Below the pieces are notes generated by a model. It made no database searches. It saw nothing but the letters and a program-made list of their open reading frames with translations, and was not told the origin of the DNA. Positions 12,466-21,579 of a stretch of DNA of 64,000 nt are shown piece after piece; positions within the stretch are counted from its first letter, which is position 1; the number at the start of each line of letters is the position of its first letter. The stretch spans positions 20,483,726 through 20,547,725 of the forward strand of contig NC_063448.1 of assembly GCF_020379485.1 (NCBI RefSeq). The letters are read 5' to 3'. The stretch comes from Brassica napus (taxonomy: Eukaryota > Streptophyta > Magnoliopsida > Brassicales > Brassicaceae). The position numbers and the translations under genes were made by a program.

Positions 12466-13020
12466 AGTGAAAGTGTTAATGGGACGAACGCGGGAAGGAA
12501 GAGCTTGCCGAAGGATAAAGGTCCAGATGTGCCCGCAGATGCTAGTTCCTCGAAAGATAAAGCTCCATAACCGGGGATTGTTATATTGGACAAAAATAAA
12601 TCCACTGTTTCGGATTTACATAAGGAGGATGCTATATATCTGGAAAAGAGGGATGCTGCTTTGGCACTTTGACGTGCAAAGAGTGATCGAACAAGGAAAC
12701 TTGCTGCCTCACAGCAATCTCCTTATACGGCAAACAGCACGGCCAAAGTGATCATTCCAAACAAAAAGCTTTATCCAGGCTATAATCATTTTGTACCAAT
12801 TGACAAGAAGAAGTTGAAGGAGCTCGCTGATTGGTTGAAAACTTGTCCGTAAGTGTTTGCTTTTCTCATAATTGCTTGTTTTAGTCTACAAAAACTGATT
12901 GCTTTTCAACATTTTGTGTTTGCATTCATTATAGAACACCTCTCGATAAAAAACCATGTACAAGTAGAACTTGGTGGTATCAAATCCTCCGGACCTCCTT
13001 AGACTAGCTGGAGGACTGTG
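12466..13020 (+). pseudogene. Decayed linker exons of the MULE Ulp1-type protein
   Basis: After an acceptor (TATTGCAG near 12465) one frame reads SESVNGTNAGRKSLPKDKGP, then TAA near 12568. It continues sensibly (GIVILDKNKSTVSDLHKEDA) through a TGA near 12670 to KKLKELADWLKTCP and a GTAAGT donor at about 12850. A further short exon (TPLDKKPCTSRTWWYQILRT) follows the acceptor near 12,933 and also stops. Several in-frame stops show the gene is dead. Confidence 0.6.
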
Positions 13021-13024
13021 TAAG

Positions 13025-13165
13025 TCTTCTGCTATGACTTAGATGACTTACTGATAAGTTTTCTTTGTAGACGACTTACTGATAAGTTTTCTTTGTAGAC
13101 GACTTACCAGTAAGTCGTCTGGTAAGTCTTCTACGTAGACGACTTACCAGTAAGTCGTCTGATAT
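13025..13165. repeat. Palindromic GACGACTT array in the last intron
   Basis: Four or five copies of GACGACTTACCAGTAAGTCG-like palindromes and half-palindromes lie just before the acceptor TTTATATGCAG that opens the protease exon. They occupy the same position relative to the splice site as the array at 11420-11665. Confidence 0.75.
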
Positions 13166-13194
13166 CTTCTGACTTGTACTCTATTTTATATGCA

Positions 13195-13903
13195 GCATAT
13201 TGATGCCTGGATTAATGTGCTGAGGAAGAGGTACGACACTAACCCAACACATTTCAGGAGTGAGAGAATGTGCTTATTTGATCATCTCTTTGCTCAGCAA
13301 TGGAGATTCAACTACAAGGATTTTAAGGACTCGGAGCTCGATCAGAACAGTTTAGGAAGAAGACTCCCTGGTGGGGCGTGGAATTATTATGCAGGCACTA
13401 TACCATCATTTTGCCAATCGAAAAAGGTTTGGGGGACTAATATTGATGATGTCTATGCGTCAGTGAACTAAAATGACACTCATTGGATTGCTATGTGGAT
13501 ATCGATCCCTAAGAGGCACATAGTCGTCTGGGACAGCATTTGTTCCAGTATCTCCCCAGAAGAACTCGATGTGGTAATGGAGTCTTTTCTCTACATGGTC
13601 CCTTATCTGCTTGTTGAGTGCGCTTCCTCAGATGAACAACGTGCCCAATACAGCCTCGAGCCATTCACATATGAGAGACCGACCAATATACCTCCGGCCC
13701 GAGCTGGTGATTGTGGCGTGTACCCTCTAAAGTACATTGAATGTCATGCTCTTTGGATAGAGTTTAGTAAAAAAGACTTTGCTAAGCCCAACGGGAAGAC
13801 TATGAGGGATAAGATGGCGGTGGATATATTTCAAGAGCTTCATGACGCGCATGAGTTCGAAAACAAGGACAATGATGCCAACCTAGGTGCGTATGAGGGG
13901 TGA
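13195..13903 (+). pseudogene. Ulp1-like (C48) cysteine protease domain of MULE A
   Basis: The exon reads HIDAWINVLRKRYDTNPTHF, then the protease core. His is in DTHWIAMW, Asp in VVWDSICSS and Cys in AGDCGVY, the C48 catalytic triad order of SUMO-protease-like enzymes. It ends NDANLGAYEG before TGA. An in-frame TAA at 13469-13471, seven codons upstream of the next ATG, separates the first part (ending VYASVN) from the catalytic His. The triad survives but no full-length protein can be made. The native role of Ulp1-like proteins in MULEs is unknown. Confidence 0.85.
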
Positions 13904-14139
13904 TAAACAGACTACGTTAGATTATTTGTATGATAGATTAGACTGATGTGTGTATTTGAACTTGATCCCAATTTTGTAACCTATAAGTAGTCTGGAAAGT
14001 CTTCTGTGCAGTGACCTTTTGTAACCTTTCGGATAATATAAAGGGCAAGACCTTCTTAAATTTGTTTGGTCGTGCAATTTGTCAAAGAAGTTGACACAGA
14101 TAAGTTCATAACACAAATTTTTAATACATAGACTAAACA

Positions 14140-14485
14140 CTGGACGACTAACTGGACGACCTTCTGGACGACCTTCTGGACGACTTACTTGAAGGTCTTT
14201 TGGAAGACTAAACACTGGACGACTAACTTGAAGGTCTTCTGGAAGAAAAAACCCTGGACGACTAACTTGGAGGTCTTCTGAAAAAAAAAACCCTGGCCGA
14301 CTAACTTGAAGGTCATCTGGAAGAAAAAACACTGGATGACTAACTTTAAGGTCTTCTGGACGACTTACTCGAAGGTCTTCTGGAAGACTAAACACAGGAC
14401 GATTAACTTGAAGGTCTTCTGGAAGAAAAAACCCTGGACGACTAACTGGACGACCTTCTGGACGACTTACTTGAAGGTCGTCCAC
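14140..14485. repeat. Tandem repeat between the convergent MULE genes
   Basis: About nine imperfect units of 36-40 bp contain GGACGACTAACTTGAAGGTC and TTCTGGAAGAAAAAACCCT. On the minus strand they stay open for nearly 190 residues and encode repeats of the type EDLQVSRPGFFLP. The array lies about 55 bp past the transposase stop codon, in the intergenic joint of the element. Coding use is unproven. Confidence 0.75.
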
Positions 14486-14538
14486 GTCATTTCTTACATT
14501 GTGGTTTCGTATGGCCAGTTTCCTTGCATTTTGAGCAT

Positions 14539-16567
14539 CTATAAACCCTGTGTTGCTTCCGGGGTTTGCGTCCTCTCATCCTGGATAACTCCAACCAAGA
14601 TTGATTGCCATCTTGATTTCTTCTGTCTTCCCGGACCACGCTTTACATCCGGAGGAAAGCATGTGCGTTCCTCAACTTGTTGTCCAACACAAGGATATAT
14701 ATTCTCTGAGTATCCTGCAAACAGAAAATCCTTTGAGGACACTGGACATACAAGTGTGGAGATATGCAAACCAGCAGATGTTCCAGCAGATATAGCATGA
14801 GAGCAAGGTATTTTCTCCACTGCATAGACACCACAATCACACTTTCCATGTTCCAAATCAACCACACAGTCCATTTTGCCACCTTTCACAAAGAATCGCC
14901 ATCCATCAATTGGTTGTACCATCATCGTATCCGCTATCTCCGATCGAACAGCAAGCAAGTATTCAACACCTCGACTATGTTGAGTTGGGAGACTCAAAGC
15001 ATCTTCTCTCCTTTTCCAAAACCACTTTCCTAGCTTCTCCCTTATAAAATCCAACAGGAACTGAACTGGAAATCCTCTAGCTCGCTTCAGAGCGGAATTA
15101 ATAGATTCAGCGATGTTGATTGTCTTTCTGTTGTACATGTCCCCCTGACAATAAACCCTTGACCATAAACTGACGTCGGCATTCTCCAAATACGTTGCAA
15201 GGTCTGGCTTTGCACTCCGTATCTCAGCCATGTACCGGTCAAAATCTGAAACCGTATGAGCATAAGCAGCATCTTTCACCAAGTACAAGAGATGTTTCCC
15301 TTTATACTTTTTGACAATGTTATCTTGAAGGTGATAATAACATATTCCTCGGGTTGCCCAAGGAAACACCTTATCACACACACTTTTAATGGCCGTGTGC
15401 CGGTCGGAGACTATCACCAGAGGCTGCTCATCATATACACAACTAGCCAATTTTGTGAAAAACCATTCCCAAGAAGGTTCATCTTCAGCATCTACGATCC
15501 CAAAAGCCAATGGAAATATCTGAAAATTCTCATCTTGTGCGGCTGCAACTAACATAACACCTCCATACTTCCCACTTAGGTGAGTCCTATCCACCACAAT
15601 GACCCTTCTCTGATACTTAAAACCTTTGATAGAAGCTCTAAAAGAGAGAAATAGATACTTAAATCTATTGATAGAATCAAGTTCTATAGCCGTGATAGAA
15701 TCAGGATTTGCTAAGGAGATTTGCTCGAGATATGATGTCATACGCAAATACCCATCTTTTGATGATCCTCTCACCAATGTTTGTGCATATAAAAGTGCTC
15801 TGTATGAAGTGGTGTAATCAAGCATCATGCCAAACATGTTCTTCATTGCATCAATGATATGCTGCGAATTCAACCCATCAATGATTCCAACACGATCAAT
15901 GAAAAGCCTACCAACATACTTCGGAGTACAGTGTCTCCGCTGAGCGAGTCGGTCTCCCACTGAGCATGTATGTTTTTCCACATACTTTGTTACCCAAAAC
16001 ATGTTTGTCCCATGTTTCACACTCGCTCTGATCTTCCATTGACAACCACTAACCGGACATGTTGTCGTAAGGAGAGTTTTCGTTGACTTGTATATTCTGA
16101 AGGAGAACCTAAACCTCACTGCTGTCAACCGCAGCTTTGAAAGCAGTGCATCCTTGCTAACAAAACTCTGGCTGACATAGATACTGTTACCATTTGATCT
16201 TCCTCTTTCAATCTTTTTGAAATCTTCAAAACACATATCATCATCTTCCTCATCCTCATCTTCAACCTTTCCATAAACACTGTAATCCTCACCATTCTCG
16301 TCCGCTTCAGCAACAATAGAGATATCAGCATCCTCTTCCCCATCGTCCTCCTCCCCATCGTCCTCCTCCCCATCATGATTTTCATCTTCAACCAAATCAT
16401 CATCATCATCTTCAAAACATTCATCAGTTTCATCATCTTCTTCCCTGAACTCTGAAACCGTTTCCACCTTGCTACACAAAGCCGTACTCCATGCGTTTTG
16501 GTTATCTCGAGCAAGTTTCGAACTTGTCTATCACTTGTAACATGAATAGGAGGGGTGTCGTATTAAA
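14539..16567 (-). pseudogene. MULE (mudrA-type) transposase, N-terminus lost and frameshifted
   Basis: A 646-residue open frame (14539-16479) has an acidic N-terminal region and a MuDR DNA-binding-like domain (about residues 105-175, TTTCPVSGCQWKIRASVKHG). The MULE catalytic domain has Asp at VVDRTHLSGKYGG (residue 297), Asp at VIVSDRH (359) and Glu in NIAESINSALK. A SWIM zinc finger (CDCGVYAVEKIPCSHA, about 546-561) and a basic tail GPGRQKKSRW follow. Upstream, the sense frame jumps: TTPPIHVTSDRQVRNLLEIT and RLCV lie in another frame up to about 16567. A frameshift near 16,480 therefore splits the protein, and the first exon is missing because mitochondrial DNA begins there. Transposase of this class cuts and joins the TIR ends. 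This copy is probably dead. Confidence 0.9.
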
Positions 16568-16595
16568 CAAATCAGATATTGGAGAGGAAAAACGC

Positions 16596-16740
16596 AGTGC
16601 GAGTACAGTAGAGCAGCTTGGTAGCTCGCAAGGAGCGAAGCCAGCTTGACCAACGGGAGAAGCCAACTCCGTTCCTCCAGCTTCGCTGAAGAAGCTAGAT
16701 TCCTCCTTGATGTCGTAGGTTCAAATCCTATCTCCGCACT
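16596..16740 (+). pseudogene. Interrupted mitochondrial tRNA-fMet-like sequence
   Basis: The outer stem AGTGCG (16596-16601) pairs with CGCACT (16735-16740). A D-arm-like GTAGAGCAGCTTGGTAGCTC, a CAAGG anticodon-stem half, a CCTTG partner and a T arm (TAGGTTCAAATCCTA) follow in tRNA order, resembling plant mitochondrial trnfM. About 70 nt of extra sequence stand where the 7-nt anticodon loop should be, and the acceptor 5' side has a small indel. It cannot be a working tRNA unless the insert is spliced. Confidence 0.5.
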
Positions 16741-16975
16741 AAGTAAGGGTTTCATTCTGCATCACTCTCCCCGTCGTTCTCGACCTCGCAAGGTTTTTGA
16801 AGCGGCCGAAGCGGGAAGTGACAATACCGCTTTTCTTCGGCACATTTTGGATGATTTGAGCGAAAACGGAGCACAAAGTTCAGCCTTAAAGGAGGCTATG
16901 AATCAAATAGGGCTGGTGGCGCAGTCCCCACTTGACCAATTTGAGATTGTCCCATTGATTCCTATGAATATCGGA
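16741..16975 (+). pseudogene. atp6: atp6 N-terminal fragment (mitochondrial)
   Basis: The frame reads ALKEAMNQIGLVAQSPLDQF, then EIVPLIPMNIG. This is the conserved start of the mature plant mitochondrial ATP synthase subunit 6 and part of its leader. After NIG (16975) the match stops and the frame runs into unrelated sequence (KIEIRLKTLSTVC) and a stop, so the membrane part is absent. ATP6 forms the proton channel of F0 in the inner mitochondrial membrane. Here it is a recombined fragment in the nucleus. Confidence 0.75.
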
Positions 16976-17321
16976 AAAATTGAAATTCGATTGAAAACTC
17001 TCTCAACTGTCTGCTAGTTTCTTTGATCTTAGTCGGTGTTAATTATTCCTTTTTTTTCTTTTTCTTTTCTCAAGTCAACCCAAAAGGAGAAAAGACCCTA
17101 ATTTTTCTCTTATCCATCATCTTCTTGGTAGCAAGTTTTTTTGTCTTTGTTGTTAGTCACCAACTTATTTACCCAGAAATAGATAAGGGGGATTTAGTAA
17201 ATCCACTTCAGGTGCTGGCCCAGCTGTCGTGTCTATTGGTTCTCTTTAGCGGCTCAAGAGCCGCTTACGCATGTGCCTGCACCGGCTGAAGTTGCCCATC
17301 CTGTTCCTAACCAATCTCCTT

Positions 17322-17323
<2 letters not shown>

Positions 17324-17354
<31 letters not shown>
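17324..17354 (+). repeat. Poly(G) run of 31
   Basis: Thirty-one consecutive G residues lie inside the mitochondrial-like block. Such a run is rare in plant DNA and prone to sequencing error. Its stated length should be treated as approximate. Confidence 0.9.
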
Positions 17355-17355
<1 letters not shown>

Positions 17356-18129
17356 TCGCTAGATCCCTCATGGGATCAAAAACAACCTATCACCGAAGTT
17401 CCACCTATTCAAAAAAATGGTGCCTGAACCGACGGCTTCAAAGCTTTTCTTTGAAGCGAAGACTATTGGTAGTGAGAGAAATGTCATCTAAAGAAAGTCT
17501 CTGACGACGACATGCTGATTAAAGAAAAAAATCTTCGCTCGTCTTATTGCCCTTGATATTAAAAGAGGTGCAAGCCTTACTTACCTATACCTTTGATATC
17601 TTCAGCTCTCACGGATATTCGCCTGCTTTGTGCCTCTGGTGGCCCTTGACTGACTCGTATCGTTTAGATAGTAAGTCCATGGGTTCTACAATCTTTTGTT
17701 AACCTTTAGGGCTCCACGGAGAAAGTTGTCGGATAGCAGTGATTCCTATTGCTATTTTATGGTCTTTTCTATCTTTTTCCCTTTACCCGGTCCTATCTTG
17801 AGCATGATCACTCTGCTCTTTGGTGCTCGGGATTCTCATTCAAGAACCAGTAACTCACCGTCTTATTCACGCGGATCAGAGCCATCGAGTCGATAATAAC
17901 TGTTCTTCGGTGCAGCTCTGACCCTACAGGAAGATCATGTCGCCGTTAACTAGATAGTCCAGGGGACGAGCCTCTTAATTTGATCTTATTATTTGATTAT
18001 TAAGCCCGCTTTTGCGTTGCCAAATTCTTCTTGTATTTGCCATCAGGTGAAGGAAGGAGGAACCTCTTTGCCATAGACCAATTACCTAAGTTTGGCTAGC
18101 ATGAGGCGTTCCTCGGAGGTTAACTCTAG
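17355..18129. other. Mitochondrial-like spacer
   Basis: One frame after the G-run reads DPSWDQKQPITEVPPIQKNG before stopping, which looks like the remnant of an organellar open frame I cannot name. Near 17696-17896 a 66-codon frame is open but unrecognised. No gene is called. Confidence 0.4.
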
Positions 18130-18245
18130 TTGTTGCAACCCTTTAGCACTTTCAAGATTCAATTTTCACCTCTATATGCACAACCCTGTGAATCCAGTGT
18201 TCCTAGTGAGATAAGGTTTCTCTTTAAATCTGGTACATACCTCAC

Positions 18246-18620
18246 TTATGTCAGAATCACCACTGTTCCATCCTCATTTAGGATCTTTATACTTCCTATT
18301 CCTTTCACTGATGATGTTGTGTCATTTCCCATCTTGATTATCCCTGTGATCTCTTCATCCAATTCATCAAACCACTCTTTCTTGGGTGTCATGTGGTAAG
18401 AACAACCTGTGTCCATGATCCACTCTTGTTCAACAAGATCAGTAATATTCAAGGCTTCAGCTGCATATAGGACATCCACACGCTTGACCTCTGTTCCTTT
18501 TACCATAGCAGACTCTCCTCTTATTGTGTTCTGGTCTTTTGTCTTATCATGATAAGCCTTTCTACTGGGACAATTCTTCTAAAAATGTCCTTCTTCCCCG
18601 CATGAACAACATCCCTTCTT
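18246..18620 (-). pseudogene. Ty1/copia gag-pol fragment (zinc knuckle and protease start)
   Basis: On the minus strand a CX2CX4HX4C zinc knuckle (GCCSCGEEGHF, stop, KNC) is followed by a linker. Then comes the protease motif WIMDTGCSYHMTPKKEWF and about 50 more residues (ITGIIKMGNDTTSSVKGIGS). DTG/DSG with the HMT element is diagnostic for plant copia retrotransposons. The knuckle contains an in-frame TAG, and nothing of integrase or reverse transcriptase is present. It sits inside the mitochondrial-like block. Confidence 0.85.
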
Positions 18621-19884
18621 TCCCTTTAACTTTCATCTATTTATGTTCTTGTTTTTGTTTGAACCTTAATCTCGGCATATGAGATTGATTTCATCGAAGT
18701 TGAGTAAGAGTCACTCCGAACCTCGGCGAGCTACACACAAATCTTTCTTTTCATTTTATATAGATGCAAAAGTTAGCAATCCAATTTTCCTTCGTAAGAG
18801 CACATCAGAAATCCAAAACTTTTTCTTTATATAGCGAGGATTTGATGAAACCCTATTTTAGCTCTACGGAGCACATCAGGAATCCAAAACTTTCTTTTTA
18901 TATAGATGGAAAAGTAAGAAAAAAGGAAAAAAGAGAAGAGTTTGAAACAAAACTAAGGGAAGTAGCTACGATCGCTCGCAGGCCGTTGCTCGCTCCCTCC
19001 AAGTGTTGAACAGAGATAGCTACGATAGAACACAGCTAACAACCCATGACATAATAATATGTATATAAGAAGAAAGCTGCTTAGAGAAGTGATCTGTTCA
19101 AGAAGCAGGCAGCTAATTAACGCAGCCAATTCATAGTTCATCTTCTTCGACCTGTATCCGCATACCATTTACAATCGATAGATAGCTAGTCTTCCTGATT
19201 CTGTTCTCGAGGAACGCCAGTCTCTCGACTGAGGAACGCTTATTACTAAGGGGATTCTGTTCGGATTCGTCTTTTAGACTAGCACCAGCCTTTATTCCAT
19301 TCCGCAAGTGGAATGTCTTTTGTTTTGTACGAAAAAAAAACGGAAAGAGCGGACAACGAATGGGAGAAAAATATGGATGAAACTCCTTATCTATCTTTCC
19401 TTCGGAAAAAAGGGGATGTCTCTAAGCAGCCAAGGCCAAGAGCAAGCAGGAGTGGTCCTATCCGCCCATTCATTTTTAAGTGACTTATAAAACGTTTACT
19501 ATTTGCGTAAGTTAGTTCATTCTATATCAGAGGGCAAAACTGTATGAAAAAGTTGCTCAAACCCGTTTTTTCGTTACTTTTTGATGTAAAGCTTGCTGAA
19601 AAAGCTCCACTTTTATGAAGTGTTTAGTTAGTTAATTTAGTTTCGGGATTATGTTTAGGGTCTAGACGACTAACAGGTAAGTCGTCTGGCGATTAATATT
19701 ATTTGTTAAAAGACTTCTCTGAAAGTCTTCTAACTCCCGCTAAAAATGTTTTAGTTTCCCGGTAAAAATATTGAAGTCTTTTGGGAGACATACAAGTAAG
19801 TCGTGTAGGAAGTCTTCTATTCGAAGACTTACTTGAAAGTCTTCTGAATCAAAAATATTTAACCTAATTAGATTTTTTGTCTCC

Positions 19885-20760
19885 CTATATAAAGAAAAAT
19901 TTACACATTTTCTCTCCTCCTCTCAAATGGCTGCAACAAAAATGTAATGTTCCTCTTTCTAAAACTCTCCAACCTCTCTCTAATCTCTTTTAACTTATAA
20001 ACACCATACTTTATATCAATTTATTGTTTTTGTCTCATGTTTTTCTCACTAATTTATCATGCTTTTGCAGGTTTTTCATCACATGGTTCTCATATTCCAC
20101 TCATTTAAAGGTAGATCTATTAATTTTAGATATGTATTTTTTGTGTGTTCTATAAAGGTAGATATATCTAATATTCCATTCATTTTCTCTGTTTTTAAGT
20201 CATTTGAACGTTTTTGGATATGCACGTTTTTTAGATCTAGAAGACTTTAATTTTGGGAAGTCTTCTCGGAAGTCTTCTAAAATATAATGGGCTAGAAAAC
20301 TTCAAGGAAGTCTTCCCGACGACTTTCAGAAGACTTCCTGGTAACCTCCTGTTGCATAAAGTTCTTATCTTTTTCCCAAAGAAAAACTCTCCAAACCCAC
20401 TCTAATCTCTTTGATTTGAAAACACCAAACTTTATATGAATTTTTTATTTTTGTCTCATGTCTTTTCCACTAATCTATCTTTTTGTTGCAGGTTTTTAAT
20501 CAGATGGTTCCCATCTTCCACTTGGATATGTACGTTGTGTATTCCATAAAAGTATATCTATCTAATTTTCCACTAATTTTCTTTGTTTTTAAGTCATTTT
20601 AACGTTTTTTGATATGCAAGTTTTTTAGATCTGGATTTGGATATGCAGGTTTTTCAGATCTGGAAGACTTCTGGGAAGTCTTCTAAAATATAATGCGATA
20701 GAAGACTTCTTGGAAGTCTTATGACGGAGTCTTCTTTCATATCAAGTGGAGTCCCAGCTT
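19885..20760 (+). repeat. MULE B leader with two repeated micro-exon units
   Basis: A TATA-like CCCTATATAAAG (about 19,884) precedes a CT-rich leader. Two homologous units of about 420 bp follow. Each has an acceptor (TGCTTTTGCAG ending 20070; TTTGTTGCAG ending 20491), a short exon-like segment (20071-20110, 40 nt; 20492-20529, 38 nt; both with GTTTTT-ATCA/AGATGGTTC) and a donor GT. Each intron-like part then carries AGAAGACTTC/GGAAGTCTTCT palindromes. The units match those in MULE C at 28043-29260. Exon status is inferred only from splice signals. Confidence 0.6.
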
Positions 20761-21579
20761 GTCTTTGTAGGGGAATGATCTATAATAGTTTTGTTTGTGG
20801 TATGTTTTGTGATTTGTATGTGTACTACTTTAGTTGTGATTTTTTTTTGAAAATTTGAAGAGATATTAGCGAAAAAATTTGGTAAATATGTTCATTTTCC
20901 ACAATATTATCTTGCCAAAATTACTTGACATAATTGAAATTATTGATACAACTTCAATAGCAAAACACAATAACACAAAAAAAAAAAATCAAATTTATTA
21001 CAACTAAGGGAGAAGAATTCTCAAGAAAATTTAGTCAACTTCACAAAAGATAAAACATTACATAAGTTCAAAGATAGAAAACTTTCATTAGAAATCTTCT
21101 GGGAAATCTTCTCGGAAGACTTAAATTTAAAGCGGCAAATTGAAATATAAGCGGAAAATTTATGCGGGAAATTAAAATTTAAGCGGGAAACTCACAATTT
21201 TAAGTGAAAATTGAAATTTCAAATTTCATGAATGTTAAAAAGTGTATCTTATGATCTAAGAAGACACATTAAACCATGTTACTTGACATTCTTGAAGTTA
21301 CTTAACAATTTTGAAAATTAAATAAACATATCTTAAAGTCACTTAACAAATTTACAAAAACTAATGTAGAAGACTTCCATGGAAGTCTTCTGGAAATATT
21401 AATACACATGAATATTGGTAAACTCATAATTAAAACCAATTAAGTTATAAATTTCATTCAGGAGCTCAAATATCGACTAATATACATGAATTAATAAGAA
21501 AATGTTAAAAAAAAGTCTTTATAGTCTTAGAGAAAATGAAAGTTTATTAAACATTGACGCATACGACATCCACGGAGGT

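Larger units (their letters stand above)
16590..19615. other. Nuclear insertion of mitochondrial DNA (NUMT), about 3 kb
   Basis: Base composition shifts to about 42-45% GC. The block contains a tRNA-fMet-like sequence, the N-terminal part of atp6 joined to unrelated sequence, several plant-mtDNA-style spacer stretches and a copia pol fragment of the sort known in crucifer mitochondrial genomes. Near 18802 and 18872 a direct repeat (CACATCAG-AATCCAAAAC plus TTTATATAG) is seen. The left edge meets a MULE transposase remnant and the right edge meets MULE leader sequence, with no obvious duplication. Edges are accurate to about 30 bp. Identification as mitochondrial rests mainly on the atp6 segment. 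The order of pieces is already recombined, as is usual in plant mtDNA. Confidence 0.7.

Noticed and set aside
13922..14485. Minus-strand frame as an authentic protein gene
   Set aside because: It is entirely a DNA tandem repeat with a family-specific palindrome half-word. It is kept as a repeat and a finding, not as a gene.
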